Assembly: GCF_030151085.1 (NCBI RefSeq) | Contig: NZ_JASLER010000085.1 | Coordinates: forward strand, 1-64,000 | Direction: 5' to 3' | Length of the DNA stretch: 64,000 bases | From: Bacteroides sp. | GTDB taxonomy: Bacteria; Bacteroidota; Bacteroidia; Bacteroidales; Bacteroidaceae | Shown: positions 27,139-35,948 of the stretch, piece after piece | How the letters are laid out: the number at the start of each line of letters is the position of its first letter | Numbering within the stretch: the first letter of the stretch is position 1 | Position numbers and translations under genes: made by a program | The notes under the pieces: model-generated | What the model was told of the DNA's origin: nothing | Seen by the model: the letters and a program-made list of their open reading frames with translations, nothing else | Database searches by the model: none

Positions 27139-27192
27139 CAACCGTAATTGCTTCAGCATTCTATAAATTATAAATTATAACTCATAAATCAA

Positions 27193-27825
27193 ATGGGAAT
27201 ATTTAGCAAACTATTTAACAAGAATAGCGAAGGAATCCCTTCGAAAAACGTGGAAGACTTTGTTTCACTGACACGTGTTTACTTCCAATCCGTGATTGCT
27301 GCCAATCTGGGCATCACTAACATTCGCTATGTGCCGGATGTAGCCAACTTTAAGCGCCTGTTCAAAATCCCTACCCAAGGTGGGCGTTTAGGACAAGCTG
27401 AAAAAGCTGCTTCCCGCAAGATGCTGATGCAGGATTATGGAATCAGTGAAAACTTCTTCAAAGAAATTGACGCATCCATCAAGAAACATTGCCGTACCCA
27501 AAACGATGTGCAAGGTTACCTCTTCATGTACCAAGGTTTCTCTAGTGACTTAATGATGCTGATGGGAAATCTAATGCAATGGAAATTCCGTATGCCTGCT
27601 GTTTTCAAAGGCGCCCTACGCAGTATGACAGCAAAGACTGTGCACGATGTTTGCACCAAGACCGTATGGAAGAAAGATGATGTTCACAAAACAGCCATGA
27701 CTGTACGCCAATACAAAGAAAGATTGGGCTATTCGGAAGAATGGATGGCAGAATATGTGTATAACGTAGTAATCTTAGCCAAAAAGGAACCTAGAAACAA
27801 GGACGCGGAGGCAACAAAAGCATAA
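27193..27825 (+). CDS. Conserved Bacteroidales hypothetical protein (210 aa)
   Basis: I do not recognise a named domain. It is predicted cytoplasmic, basic and largely helical (GRLGQAEKAASRKMLMQDYGISENFFKEIDASIKKHC..., LMMLMGNLMQWKFRMPAVFKGALRSMTAKTVHDVC), with a short amphipathic N-terminus MGIFSKLFNKN. It has its own promoter and is followed by a strong terminator, so it is a monocistronic gene and very likely real. Confidence 0.75.
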   Translation: MGIFSKLFNKNSEGIPSKNVEDFVSLTRVYFQSVIAANLGITNIRYVPDVANFKRLFKIPTQGGRLGQAEKAASRKMLMQDYGISENFFKEIDASIKKHCRTQNDVQGYLFMYQGFSSDLMMLMGNLMQWKFRMPAVFKGALRSMTAKTVHDVCTKTVWKKDDVHKTAMTVRQYKERLGYSEEWMAEYVYNVVILAKKEPRNKDAEATKA

Positions 27826-27899
27826 ATAACAAAAAGCAAGCAGGTAATTTATTCTGTTAGCAAAAGAAAAAGAATTCTAAAGAATTCCATAAGAAAGTA

Positions 27900-27928
27900 G
27901 GCGGGAAAGGGTTTTCTCGCCTTTTTTT
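27900..27928 (+). terminator. Rho-independent terminator
   Basis: GGCGGGAAA-gggT-TTTCTCGCC forms a 9-bp stem with one G-U pair, followed by seven T. It ends the transcript of the gene at 27193. Confidence 0.85.
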
Positions 27929-28024
27929 GTTACTTTTATCAATTCGAATTTTCCCACACATGGAATTCTATGCGCAATTCAGCGCTTATTTGTATTATTA
28001 TTAACTTCTAAAAAACAACTGCTT

Positions 28025-30121
28025 ATGAAACAAAAGAAAATGCTTGCACTCACTCTTTCACAACTGGAACAACTCTATCGAAACGAACTCCCGGAACTGG
28101 TTGATATTGCCACTAACAGTAGCAATGCAGAGACTTTTAAAGCCAGTCTATCGGAGTATATTAGCGGACATCCGCAAGCAGAAAGTGAGGCTGGTAAGCA
28201 AATTCGACTCCTGATTGAATTTGACGGGCAAGACGTATACGAGCTCTCCACCGAAAAGCAACTGCCTATATCAACTTTATCAATGCTCTATTCTTTCCTG
28301 ACCAGACAATGGGAAGAGGAGACAGAAACGGATTTGTATATTGACCTGTTCCAACAATTCAAACGCCTCCAACAATCTACAGCTGCCCTACCCTCGGGAC
28401 AAAAAATTAAAGCGCTGACCGAAAGATGGGCCACAGGATTGGATGAGGATGTATTACTGATTCGTAACAAAAACAAAGAGCGTATGCTACATATTCTAGT
28501 CGAAAAGATTGAGCATCGCAAAAACCCCGCATCCCGCTTCTATTTTAAAGAAGGACTTAGCTACGAAGAAAAGCTAAATCTTGTCCGCGAATGGTGGGAA
28601 GACTTTCGTTTTCACCTTGCAATGGCTGTAAAGAGTCCTACGGAATTAAACCGTCTGCTCGGGAACTCTCTTTCTGCCGAAACCATGTATCTGCTCACAA
28701 AAGCTCGTAAAAAAGGAATGCCATTCTTCGCTACTCCCTATTATCTGTCATTGTTGAATTGTACCGGCAACGGATATGATGATGAAGCTTTGCGTAGCTA
28801 CATCCTTTACTCCCCCCAACTGGTTGATACCTACGGGCAAATCCGTGCCTGGGAACGCGAAGATGTGGTTGAAGAAGGTAAGCCCAATGCTGCCGGTTGG
28901 TTACTGCCTGATGGGCATAACATCCACCGCCGCTATCCGGAAGTAGCCATCCTCATTCCCGATACCATGGGGCGTGCTTGTGGTGGACTATGTGCATCTT
29001 GCCAACGCATGTACGATTTCCAAAGCAAACGGCTTAATTTTGAATTTGAAGAGCTACGTCCCAAAGAGTCTTGGGAAAAGAAACTACGCCGTTTAATGAC
29101 ATACTTTGAAGAAGATACTCAACTCCGTGATATTCTCATCACAGGTGGCGATGCTTTGATGAGTCAAAACAAAACTTTACGTAATATTCTGGATGCCGTT
29201 TACCGAATGGCAGTACGTAAACGAAAAGCAAACTTGGAACGTCCTGAAGGTGAAAAGTATGCAGAACTACAACGAATACGCCTGGGTTCTCGTCTGCCCG
29301 CTTATCTACCCATGCGTATCAACGACGAATTAATAGAAATTTTGCAAGAGTTTAAGGAAAAAGCATCCACTATAGGTATTCGTCAGTTCATCATCCAAAC
29401 TCATTTCCAGACACCACTTGAAGTAACTCCTGAAGCAGCAGAGGGAATACGCAAACTACTGTCAGCAGGCTGGCTCATTGATAACCAGCTGGTATATAAT
29501 GTTGCAGCATCCCGACGCGGACATACTACCCGATTACGGCAAGTACTCAATCAGTTGGGTGTAGTTGGTTACTACACTTTCTCCGTAAAGGGATTCGAAG
29601 AGAATAATGCAGTATTCGCTCCGAACAGCCGTTCCGTACAAGAACAGTTGGAAGAAAAGCGTTTCGGAAAGCTATCTAAAGAAGATGCACACAATCTGTC
29701 TGTATTGTTACAAACAGCCTCTGACCCAGCTGCCTGCATCCGCCGTTTCTTGAAGACGAATCATTTACCATTCCTTGCTACCGACCGAAATGTATTAAAT
29801 CTGCCTGCAATAGGTAAAAGCATGACCTTCAATATGGTAGGAATCACTAATGATGGCAAACGAATCTTGCGTTTCGACCATGACGGCACTCGACGTCACA
29901 GTCCCATCATTGACAGGTTAGGACAAGTGTATATCGTTGAAAACAAGTCTATCGCCTCTTACCTACGCCAATTACAAGCCATGGGTGAAGATGCGGAAGA
30001 ATATGCTACTATCTGGAATTACACAGAAGGTAAAACCGAATCCCGGTTCAGCCTCTATGAATATCCCGATTTTCCGTTCAAGATGACTGAAAGAATGAGT
30101 AATCTGGAAATTGCCGAATAG
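28025..30121 (+). CDS. KamA-family radical SAM protein (lysine 2,3-aminomutase-like)
   Basis: Radical SAM enzyme related to lysine 2,3-aminomutase, but at 698 residues far longer than the usual 400-odd. The cluster motif C319-GGL-C323-AS-C326 is present. Next come DILITGGDALMSQN and RIRLGSRLPAYLPMRI, typical KamA text. A roughly 200-residue helical N-terminal extension precedes the core, and a long C-terminal part follows (VVGYYTFSVKGFEENNAVFAPN...). Substrate is uncertain; it may not act on lysine. No kam-pathway genes are nearby. Confidence 0.85.
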   Translation: MKQKKMLALTLSQLEQLYRNELPELVDIATNSSNAETFKASLSEYISGHPQAESEAGKQIRLLIEFDGQDVYELSTEKQLPISTLSMLYSFLTRQWEEETETDLYIDLFQQFKRLQQSTAALPSGQKIKALTERWATGLDEDVLLIRNKNKERMLHILVEKIEHRKNPASRFYFKEGLSYEEKLNLVREWWEDFRFHLAMAVKSPTELNRLLGNSLSAETMYLLTKARKKGMPFFATPYYLSLLNCTGNGYDDEALRSYILYSPQLVDTYGQIRAWEREDVVEEGKPNAAGWLLPDGHNIHRRYPEVAILIPDTMGRACGGLCASCQRMYDFQSKRLNFEFEELRPKESWEKKLRRLMTYFEEDTQLRDILITGGDALMSQNKTLRNILDAVYRMAVRKRKANLERPEGEKYAELQRIRLGSRLPAYLPMRINDELIEILQEFKEKASTIGIRQFIIQTHFQTPLEVTPEAAEGIRKLLSAGWLIDNQLVYNVAASRRGHTTRLRQVLNQLGVVGYYTFSVKGFEENNAVFAPNSRSVQEQLEEKRFGKLSKEDAHNLSVLLQTASDPAACIRRFLKTNHLPFLATDRNVLNLPAIGKSMTFNMVGITNDGKRILRFDHDGTRRHSPIIDRLGQVYIVENKSIASYLRQLQAMGEDAEEYATIWNYTEGKTESRFSLYEYPDFPFKMTERMSNLEIAE

Positions 30122-30172
30122 CATATCCGAAATTATCCGTACTTTTGCAGATATAAAATGAATTAGTAAAGT

Positions 30173-30748
30173 ATGGAAATAGAACAACATCCTTTAGAAC
30201 CTTTCCTCCCCAGTAATGCTTGTCTGCTAATGTTGGGGAGTTTCCCTCCACAAAAGAAACGGTGGTCTATGGAATTTTATTATCCCAACTGGAACAACGA
30301 TATGTGGAGGATCGTCGGGTTCTTATTTTTCAATGATAAGGACCACTTTGTAGATAAAGCAAAGAAAACTTTCCGCAAAGAGTCACTTATCAGTTTCTTG
30401 CAAGAGAAAGGTATTGCCATATTCGATACAGCTTCTTCTATACATCGTTTGCAGGACAATGCTTCGGATAAATTTCTGGAAGTAGTGCAGCCTACGGATA
30501 TTCCTGCATTACTCCATCAAATACCGCAATGCAAAGCTATTGTTACTACAGGTGAGAAAGCAACCGATACTCTCTGCGCACAATTCTCGATAGAAAAGCC
30601 CAAAGTTGGTGATTTTACGGAATTTCTTTTCGAAAATCATCCGATGCGCCTATACCGGATGCCCTCTTCTTCAAGAGCCTATCCACTTGCTTTAGAAAAA
30701 AAAGCAGCAGCGTATCGTATTATGTATCAGGACTTACAAATGTTGTAA
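30173..30748 (+). CDS. Uracil-DNA glycosylase family protein
   Basis: A 191-residue protein of the UDG/MUG-like superfamily: NACLLMLGSFPPQKKRWSMEFYYPNWNNDMWRIVGFLFF at the N-terminus gives the GSFPP-type motif, and the late segment MRLYRMPSSSRAYPL gives the second conserved loop. The substrate and glycosylase activity are not established for this subgroup. A TACTTTTG -7 box lies about 26 bp upstream of the start. Confidence 0.75.
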   Translation: MEIEQHPLEPFLPSNACLLMLGSFPPQKKRWSMEFYYPNWNNDMWRIVGFLFFNDKDHFVDKAKKTFRKESLISFLQEKGIAIFDTASSIHRLQDNASDKFLEVVQPTDIPALLHQIPQCKAIVTTGEKATDTLCAQFSIEKPKVGDFTEFLFENHPMRLYRMPSSSRAYPLALEKKAAAYRIMYQDLQML

Positions 30749-30803
30749 GCAACTTTCTATAGAAATAAATTTGCTGATTACTTGTATATTTGAAAGTTTG
30801 CAT

Positions 30804-30811
30804 TACCTTTG
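30804..30811 (+). promoter_or_regulatory. -7 box of tRNA-Trp
   Basis: TACCTTTG fits TAnnTTTG, with CTTG at the -33 position 19 bp upstream, and lies 11 bp before the mature tRNA 5' end. Confidence 0.6.
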
Positions 30812-30822
30812 CAGCCGCAAAC

Positions 30823-30895
30823 ACGGGAGTAGCTCAGTTGGTAGAGCACCGGTCTCCAAAACCGGGTGTCGGGAGTTCGAGCCTCTCCTCCCGTG
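30823..30895 (+). tRNA. tRNA-Trp (anticodon CCA)
   Basis: A 73-nt cloverleaf. The acceptor ACGGGAG pairs with CTCCCGT, the D stem is GCTC/GAGC, the anticodon stem CCGGT/ACCGG closes the loop CTCCAAA with anticodon CCA at 30856-30858, and the T arm is GGGAG-TTCGAGC-CTCTC. The discriminator is G, as expected for tRNA-Trp. CCA is not encoded (CTA follows), so it must be added after transcription. Confidence 0.97.
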
Positions 30896-30901
30896 CTAAA
30901 T

Positions 30902-30940
30902 AAAACAGCTGTAAATAAATTATCTACAGCTGTTTTTCTT
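30902..30940 (+). terminator. Terminator after tRNA-Trp
   Basis: A perfect 12-bp stem, AAAACAGCTGTA (30902-30913) with TACAGCTGTTTT (30925-30936), has an 11-nt loop and runs into a T-rich tail. Confidence 0.88.
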
Positions 30941-30990
30941 TTATAATTCAGATATTACAGTTCCACCTATTACACAAGTAGCTATAAACT

Positions 30991-31539
30991 TTACCGGATG
31001 TCTATCAATTTATGGGTTTGCAGGCTGAGTCGCCATCGGGGATGCTGCATCACACATGCCACTGTTTCACTAATATTGCTACAAGAGCACGGTTGCAGAA
31101 AGTAATGTTCGACAGCAAACTGTTCTTCATATACCGCTAAATCCTGTCCTTCATATATCACTTTCACTTCATTGATGCGAGTTATTTCTACTTTTGCTCC
31201 TTGCTTTGGGGAACAAGTCACCCAGTCTATATTTTCAGGCAACAGACGTGTGCCGTTGGTCTCAATGCAAACATATTTACCAGCCTGATGCAGAATATCC
31301 ACAAAATTACGATCAATCCAAAGCGAAGGTTCTCCACCGGTCAATATTACTGTAGCAGCAGGATATTTCTTCACCTCTGCCAGTATTTCATCGTCAGACA
31401 TCCATGTACCCTCTTCATGCTGTGTATCACAAAAAGAACACTTTAAATTACAACCGGAGAAACGGATAAATATAGCGGGAGTACCAGTGTGAAAGCCTTC
31501 CCCCTGCAAACTATAAAAGATCTCGTTAATCTTTCTCAT
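30991..31539 (-). CDS. queE: 7-carboxy-7-deazaguanine synthase
   Basis: Radical SAM enzyme converting 6-carboxy-tetrahydropterin to CDG in queuosine/preQ0 synthesis. I chose the Met at 31539 (MRKINEIFYSLQGEGFHTG), which matches the family start. The cluster motif is C-NLK-C-SF-C, followed by VILTGGEPSL and ICIETNGT-like CIETNGTRLLP. The start overlaps the end of queD by 14 bp, so translation is coupled. queC and queF are not in this window. Confidence 0.95.
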   Translation of the reverse strand: MRKINEIFYSLQGEGFHTGTPAIFIRFSGCNLKCSFCDTQHEEGTWMSDDEILAEVKKYPAATVILTGGEPSLWIDRNFVDILHQAGKYVCIETNGTRLLPENIDWVTCSPKQGAKVEITRINEVKVIYEGQDLAVYEEQFAVEHYFLQPCSCSNISETVACVMQHPRWRLSLQTHKLIDIR

Positions 31540-31858
31540 ATACAGCAAAATTTGATTCAGACTCCTGCACCTCTACTTTAAAACAGGTCGGAATTTGGTC
31601 GCAAATCCAACGGGCTATATTTTCGGCTGTAGGATTAAAAGAAAGCACCTCATTCAGGTTGCGATGATCCAATTGTTCTTTCACAACTTGTTTGATGTGG
31701 CTGAAATCAACCACCATCCCATCGGCATTGAGCTCTAGAGAACGGCAATAAACGGTGATAATCCAATTGTGACCATGTAGATTTTCACACTTGCTACGAT
31801 AGGAAAGGTTCAGACTATGGGCTGCCGACACTTCCATTCGTTTAATGACTGTGTACAT
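31526..31858 (-). CDS. queD: 6-carboxytetrahydropterin synthase
   Basis: Makes 6-carboxy-5,6,7,8-tetrahydropterin from 7,8-dihydroneopterin triphosphate, the step before QueE. The 110 residues include the zinc-binding His in SAAHSLNL and CENLHGHNW, GMVVDFSHIK, LDHRNLNEV, and a C-terminal VEVQESESNFAVYE. A -7 box (TATTTTTG, minus strand) lies at 31925-31932, giving a leader of roughly 60 nt for the queD-queE operon. I saw no preQ1-type riboswitch in it. Confidence 0.95.
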   Translation of the reverse strand: MYTVIKRMEVSAAHSLNLSYRSKCENLHGHNWIITVYCRSLELNADGMVVDFSHIKQVVKEQLDHRNLNEVLSFNPTAENIARWICDQIPTCFKVEVQESESNFAVYEKD

Positions 31859-31969
31859 ACTGTTAATACGCTAATTAATACTATTATATAAGTTACCACA
31901 TCTAATGTCACCTCGATGCAGCCGCAAAAATACAAAAATCTTAGAATTTATCTATCTCATCTCCGACAG

Positions 31970-32803
31970 TTATTGGAATACACAAAGAGAATTTCCCACT
32001 TGTCGCTCAGCACTACCACAAGGAGTATTTGCAATACCTTTATTCGGTAAAGCGGCACTCCACAAGGTAGAAGACCCTCCTCCATCAAGATTTAAGGCAT
32101 CTTTACCACCCAGTACTCGAATCATGTGGGTAAGTTCGGGTATATTAACACCTTCCGATTTTCCCTTTAAACGTCCATCCACAACTATAAGCAGTATTTT
32201 CTTATCTTTAGTAAGTGCCACAGCACTTCGAGGATGTTTAGTATTTACAAAACCTTGGTTACAAGCAGACAAGTCACGTACTTTTCCATTCAGCAGCATC
32301 AAAGGACCTGATGCTAGAACAGTACCTTTTTTCAGTGTACACAACTTTTCGTCTTGTTTACTCCAGGGAATAAGCCGGAGCTTTCCTTTTCGAATAAATA
32401 CAGCACCATTTGAAACAGTTGCCAAAGTCCCTATCGAGGTCGTATCTATCACCGCACCATCTCTACGCAGATAGCAAACAGAGTTACCCAACTCCATATT
32501 AAAATAAGAACCATTGATAGCTGCCACAGCGCCTGCATGGCAAGCGGCCATACTTGTCTCTTCTTTAGGGTTATGTATAAGTACATCAAAATTATTCTGT
32601 TTGGGGGATATCTCGAAAATGGAAACTTCCTGAGGTACTCCATATAAAGATGCAAATACTGCTTTCCGGTAGAGAATGCCTTTTTGCAAAGTTTTCACCT
32701 GCCAATCGGCAGAAACAAGAGCAAGAGAGTCTGACGCAGTTTGCGCCAAAACAGTAAATAGGCTACTACAAAAGAGCAGCATTAAAATTACTTTCTTTCT
32801 CAT
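31970..32803 (-). CDS. Phosphodiester glycosidase family protein (NAGPA domain)
   Basis: Exported protein with the domain of N-acetylglucosamine-1-phosphodiester alpha-N-acetylglucosaminidase (PF09992 type). The 277 residues have a signal peptide ending near VLAQ, then AACHAGAVAAINGSYFNM, the conserved NTKHPRSAVALTKDKKILLIVVDGR, and the signature LGGKDALNLDGGGSSTLW. The substrate in Bacteroides is unknown; a periplasmic role in exopolysaccharide or glycan metabolism is inference. Confidence 0.88.
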   Translation of the reverse strand: MRKKVILMLLFCSSLFTVLAQTASDSLALVSADWQVKTLQKGILYRKAVFASLYGVPQEVSIFEISPKQNNFDVLIHNPKEETSMAACHAGAVAAINGSYFNMELGNSVCYLRRDGAVIDTTSIGTLATVSNGAVFIRKGKLRLIPWSKQDEKLCTLKKGTVLASGPLMLLNGKVRDLSACNQGFVNTKHPRSAVALTKDKKILLIVVDGRLKGKSEGVNIPELTHMIRVLGGKDALNLDGGGSSTLWSAALPNKGIANTPCGSAERQVGNSLCVFQ

Positions 32804-32916
32804 AAAACTAGATTAGATAGACCGCAGAACATCTGCCGCCCGACTTTCATGCCACAAACATAACCATTTTTAATAAGTTATGAGTTATAAGCTAAAGAAA
32901 AATAGAAGCATACCCT

Positions 32917-33789
32917 TCATAAAAGTTCATAACTACATACTTGGATGGGCATATCGAGATTATGCAATACTTTTTCGAGTTGAATGCCTTCACGGTTATC
33001 GTACTCATAACCGAAAGTCGCACGAATGCCTTGCAGAATGAACTGCGTGGCACGGTCCAACGCAATGGGCAGACTATCGCCCTGCAATAAAGCTCCTGTT
33101 ATTACACTGGTAAAGGTATCTCCCGTACCGGGATAATGGGCAGGCAGGTATGGACAGGTCACTTTCCAGTAACGGTCACCATTCCGGTTATAGGCATATA
33201 CAGAAGTTTTGTGTTTATCTCCCAGCACCGGTACACTGGTGATAATCACTACCTCGGGACCACAATCGGAAAGCTGACTTAGATAAAATTTCAGTTCCTC
33301 ATCCGTATTCTGTTCTTTATAAGGGGTATCCAGCAGGTAGAATAGTTCCGTCAGATTAGGCGTGATAACATCTGCTTTCGTGATAAGATGCTTCATTTCA
33401 CGAATCATAGAATCGTTGAAATTAGCATACAGTCGCCCGTTATCTCCTAGTACAGGATCTACGACAACTAAACCGTCCGGTTGACGAAAGTCATCTATAA
33501 AATCAGAAACAATGTGTATCTGGCGGGGAGAACCCAGATAACCTGTATAAAAAGCATCAAAAGTTACTCCCAGTTTCTTCCATTCTGAAATAATCTTCGG
33601 CATTTCGTCCGTCAGATCAAGAAAAGAGAACTCAGGATATTGGGTATGGCTGGACAATACAGCCGTCGGTAACGGACATACTTGGAAGCCCATAGATGAG
33701 AGAATGGGAATGACTACCGTCAGAGATACCCGTCCTACCCCCGAAAGGTCGTGAACGGCAACAACTTTCTTTACTTTATTCGCATACAT
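32917..33789 (-). CDS. Pyridoxal/pyridoxamine kinase-like protein
   Basis: Ribokinase-fold vitamin B6 kinase. The 290 residues include AVHDLSGVGRVSLTVVIPILSSMGFQVCPLPTAVLSSHTQY, DPVLGDNGRLY, VITPNLTELFYLLD, and the C-terminal anion-hole YPGTGDTFTSVITGALL with the catalytic Asp in GTGD. It is divergent from the YbaN gene, whose start is 33 bp away, so their promoters overlap. Confidence 0.9.
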   Translation of the reverse strand: MYANKVKKVVAVHDLSGVGRVSLTVVIPILSSMGFQVCPLPTAVLSSHTQYPEFSFLDLTDEMPKIISEWKKLGVTFDAFYTGYLGSPRQIHIVSDFIDDFRQPDGLVVVDPVLGDNGRLYANFNDSMIREMKHLITKADVITPNLTELFYLLDTPYKEQNTDEELKFYLSQLSDCGPEVVIITSVPVLGDKHKTSVYAYNRNGDRYWKVTCPYLPAHYPGTGDTFTSVITGALLQGDSLPIALDRATQFILQGIRATFGYEYDNREGIQLEKVLHNLDMPIQVCSYELL

Positions 33790-33809
33790 ATTATCAATCT
33801 TATTTTTCT

Positions 33810-33817
33810 TACATTTG
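33810..33817 (+). promoter_or_regulatory. -7 box placed 4 bp before the YbaN start codon
   Basis: TACATTTG fits TAnnTTTG and is followed by the ATG at 33822 after four bases, another near-leaderless arrangement. Confidence 0.5.
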
Positions 33818-33821
33818 CGGC

Positions 33822-34181
33822 ATGAAAACGATTTGTATCATTATAGGCACTATTTCCCTGGCACTCGGCATCATCGGCATTTTCGTACCTTTGCTGCCTA
33901 CTACTCCTTTTCTGCTACTCACGGCAGCGCTCTATTTCAGAGGTTCGCCCCGATTATATCAATGGCTGTTAAACCATAAATACTTCGGTCCTTATATCCG
34001 TAACTTCCGTGAAAACAAAGCCATCCCGTTGCGTGCAAAGATAATCTCCCTGACGTTGATGTGGGGAACCATGCTTTACTGCATCTTCTGCTTGATTCCG
34101 TTGATTTGGGTCAAGGTGTTAATGTTCCTTATAGCAGCAGGGGTCACTTATCACATTCTTTCATTCAAGACTTTGAAGTAA
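33822..34181 (+). CDS. YbaN/DUF454-family inner-membrane protein
   Basis: A 119-residue membrane protein of unknown function. It has an N-terminal helix followed by the family signature FVPLLPTTPFLLLTAALYFRGSPRLYQWLLNHKYFGPYI and two C-terminal hydrophobic helices, with NFRENKAIPLRAKI between them. Size and motif match YbaN proteins. Confidence 0.9.
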   Translation: MKTICIIIGTISLALGIIGIFVPLLPTTPFLLLTAALYFRGSPRLYQWLLNHKYFGPYIRNFRENKAIPLRAKIISLTLMWGTMLYCIFCLIPLIWVKVLMFLIAAGVTYHILSFKTLK

Positions 34182-34267
34182 CAGCAGTCTGCTTTCATGC
34201 AAAAATAACCCCTAAAACCTTCTTTATGTTCTTGCTCGCAGTAAGAAAGTTCGAAAAATCGCTTTCA

Positions 34268-34855
34268 TCAAAGAATAACTGCACCACCTGTTTTCTCAAA
34301 GAACTCACTAAGTCCTTTTCGTGCATCCGCCAGTTTGTCCCCGAGATGTTCCATCGCATTTTGTCCGATAATGTTCGTTACACACTTTACGGAGATAAAC
34401 GGTACATTCTTGGCACGACATACCAGCGCCTGCGCGTATGCTTCCATATCTACCACATCGCCTTCAACATCCGATAACTCAGTCAAGAAAGTATCACCCG
34501 TATTACATACACCTTCGCCTTGCCAATGCAGACAATACCCTTTTTGTGCCAGCAAATCCGATGAATCTATTTTAAATTCCACCCCAAAAGGCACCAACTT
34601 TTGCATATCCCTGTCAATGAAATGACGGCATACAAAGATATCTCCAATTTGATGGCGAACGGTTCCCACCGTACCTACATTAATAACTAAATCGGGTTGA
34701 CCGTGGTTAATTGCTTCCGAAACATAAAAGGCAGACTTCACTTTTCCTATTCCAGTGCGGAGATAACCAATTTGTACTTCATCCTCCCCTATCAGTCCGG
34801 GAAATTTCAATTCCGTAAATTCATTTTGTACGGCGTAAGTGACTAAAATTCTCAT
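34268..34855 (-). CDS. MTAN-like nucleoside phosphorylase superfamily protein
   Basis: A 195-residue member of the PNP/MTAN superfamily, probably a nucleosidase. Features are RILVTYAVQNEF at the start, YLRTGIGKVKSAFYVSEAI, VINVGTVGTVRHQIGDIFVC and VVDMEAYAQALVCRAKNVPFISVKCVT, which parallels the catalytic DMExxA motif. It is shorter than classical MTAN (about 230). Substrate is not certain. It follows the winged-helix gene on the same strand after 12 bp. Confidence 0.83.
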   Translation of the reverse strand: MRILVTYAVQNEFTELKFPGLIGEDEVQIGYLRTGIGKVKSAFYVSEAINHGQPDLVINVGTVGTVRHQIGDIFVCRHFIDRDMQKLVPFGVEFKIDSSDLLAQKGYCLHWQGEGVCNTGDTFLTELSDVEGDVVDMEAYAQALVCRAKNVPFISVKCVTNIIGQNAMEHLGDKLADARKGLSEFFEKTGGAVIL

Positions 34856-34867
34856 ACACTTATATTG

Positions 34868-35152
34868 CTATTTAATAATGTAACTCTTCAATGCCTCTAC
34901 GTACTCTTCGAAAGCATCGATCCCTTTCGGTGTGATCTTGCAAATAGTACATGGCATTTTTCCTTTAAATGTCTTTGTCACCTCCACATAGCCGGCTGTA
35001 CTTAGCTTATCAATCTGCACACTAAGATTTCCTGCCGTAGCTCCGGTCTGCTGACGAATATAGACAAAGTCCGCTTCCTCAACACTGATAAGCAACGACA
35101 TTACCGCAAGCCGCAGTTCGGAGTGGAGCAAAGGGTTCAGTTCTTTAAACAT
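34868..35152 (-). CDS. Winged-helix transcriptional regulator (HTH_34-like)
   Basis: A 94-residue DNA-binding protein similar to the short MarR-related HTH_34 group: LRLAVMSLLISVEEADFVYIRQQTGATAGNLSVQIDKLSTAGYVEVTKTFKGK is one winged helix. It is the last gene after four membrane-protein genes and starts 1 bp after the stop of the one before. In Bacteroides such regulators commonly accompany small membrane operons; autoregulation of the promoter at 37847 is inference. Confidence 0.85.
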   Translation of the reverse strand: MFKELNPLLHSELRLAVMSLLISVEEADFVYIRQQTGATAGNLSVQIDKLSTAGYVEVTKTFKGKMPCTICKITPKGIDAFEEYVEALKSYIIK

Positions 35153-35153
35153 A

Positions 35154-35948
35154 TCAACTCTTTTTCTTCTTTATACTAACCAACAACGCGTATAGAGACA
35201 TCCCCACTAAAGGTAAATGATAAAGTCCCAAATAAAATCCTGCATCGCTAGCGAAATTCCCCATATTGTAACAACCGATAATGAATCCTACAACTGCCGT
35301 TACCCGCAACAAAGTTACATCAATATCTCGTTTGCTCAATATAAGCAGGGTAAGAAAAATCGGTGTCATCGGACAAAATGCCAAGGCGGAACCTCCGGTA
35401 AAAAGATGTATCACATTCCAGTCCGGAGTTGCTCCTTGTGTCATATCCATAGGCCACCACAAGCAAAAGAATGCCACAGGAATAGTCCAGCCCGTCTTCC
35501 AATTCAGATTACTGAAAGTAAAATGACAATTTCCAAGCAATGCTCCCCTGAACCATAAGAAAGCAACCAACATCATCATCAATACATTAATAGTAACGAT
35601 GCTAAAACCATACTTTTCCGTTAAAGCTACATTCTGTATAATAGTATATAGCGTGAAGCAACAGCCGGCATAGAACATAAACCAACGGGACACCTTCTCC
35701 TTTCGAACCACAAGCAGCAATAGCATACCAATTGCCAATATTTGGAAAATCCAGGCATACGGATACATCTTTTGTATAAGAGCACTTGACAATGTGCCGA
35801 TAATTATGCCTCCAATATTTTCCCATTGAAACCCCTTCGTTGCAATTGGGGGTAAAATGATTTGCATAACAATTATCAATGCAATAAATTTCCATGATAG
35901 CAGAAATTTATCCAACGTATTATTGATTGTTTTCATATGGTTCCTCAC
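35154..35948 (-). CDS. Multi-pass membrane protein of unknown function (264 aa)
   Basis: Seven to eight hydrophobic helices with no recognised motif; the first is FIALIIVMQIILPPIA and the last FYLGLYHLPLVGMSLYALLVSI. The frame can start with GTG at 35948, overlapping the upstream stop, or with ATG at 35936; the ATG begins MKTINNTLDKFLLSW. The overlap indicates translational coupling in the operon 37787 to 34868. A transport or sensing role cannot be assigned. Confidence 0.75.
   Translation of the reverse strand: MRNHMKTINNTLDKFLLSWKFIALIIVMQIILPPIATKGFQWENIGGIIIGTLSSALIQKMYPYAWIFQILAIGMLLLLVVRKEKVSRWFMFYAGCCFTLYTIIQNVALTEKYGFSIVTINVLMMMLVAFLWFRGALLGNCHFTFSNLNWKTGWTIPVAFFCLWWPMDMTQGATPDWNVIHLFTGGSALAFCPMTPIFLTLLILSKRDIDVTLLRVTAVVGFIIGCYNMGNFASDAGFYLGLYHLPLVGMSLYALLVSIKKKKS

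Noticed and set aside
31859..31969. A preQ1 riboswitch before queD
   Set aside because: The leader shows no recognisable aptamer hairpin and A-rich tail; it is plain AT-rich sequence.
31905..32474. 189-residue plus-strand frame opposite the NAGPA gene
   Set aside because: It is antisense to a clear domain protein, rich in Ser and Pro as shadow frames are, and has no family features.
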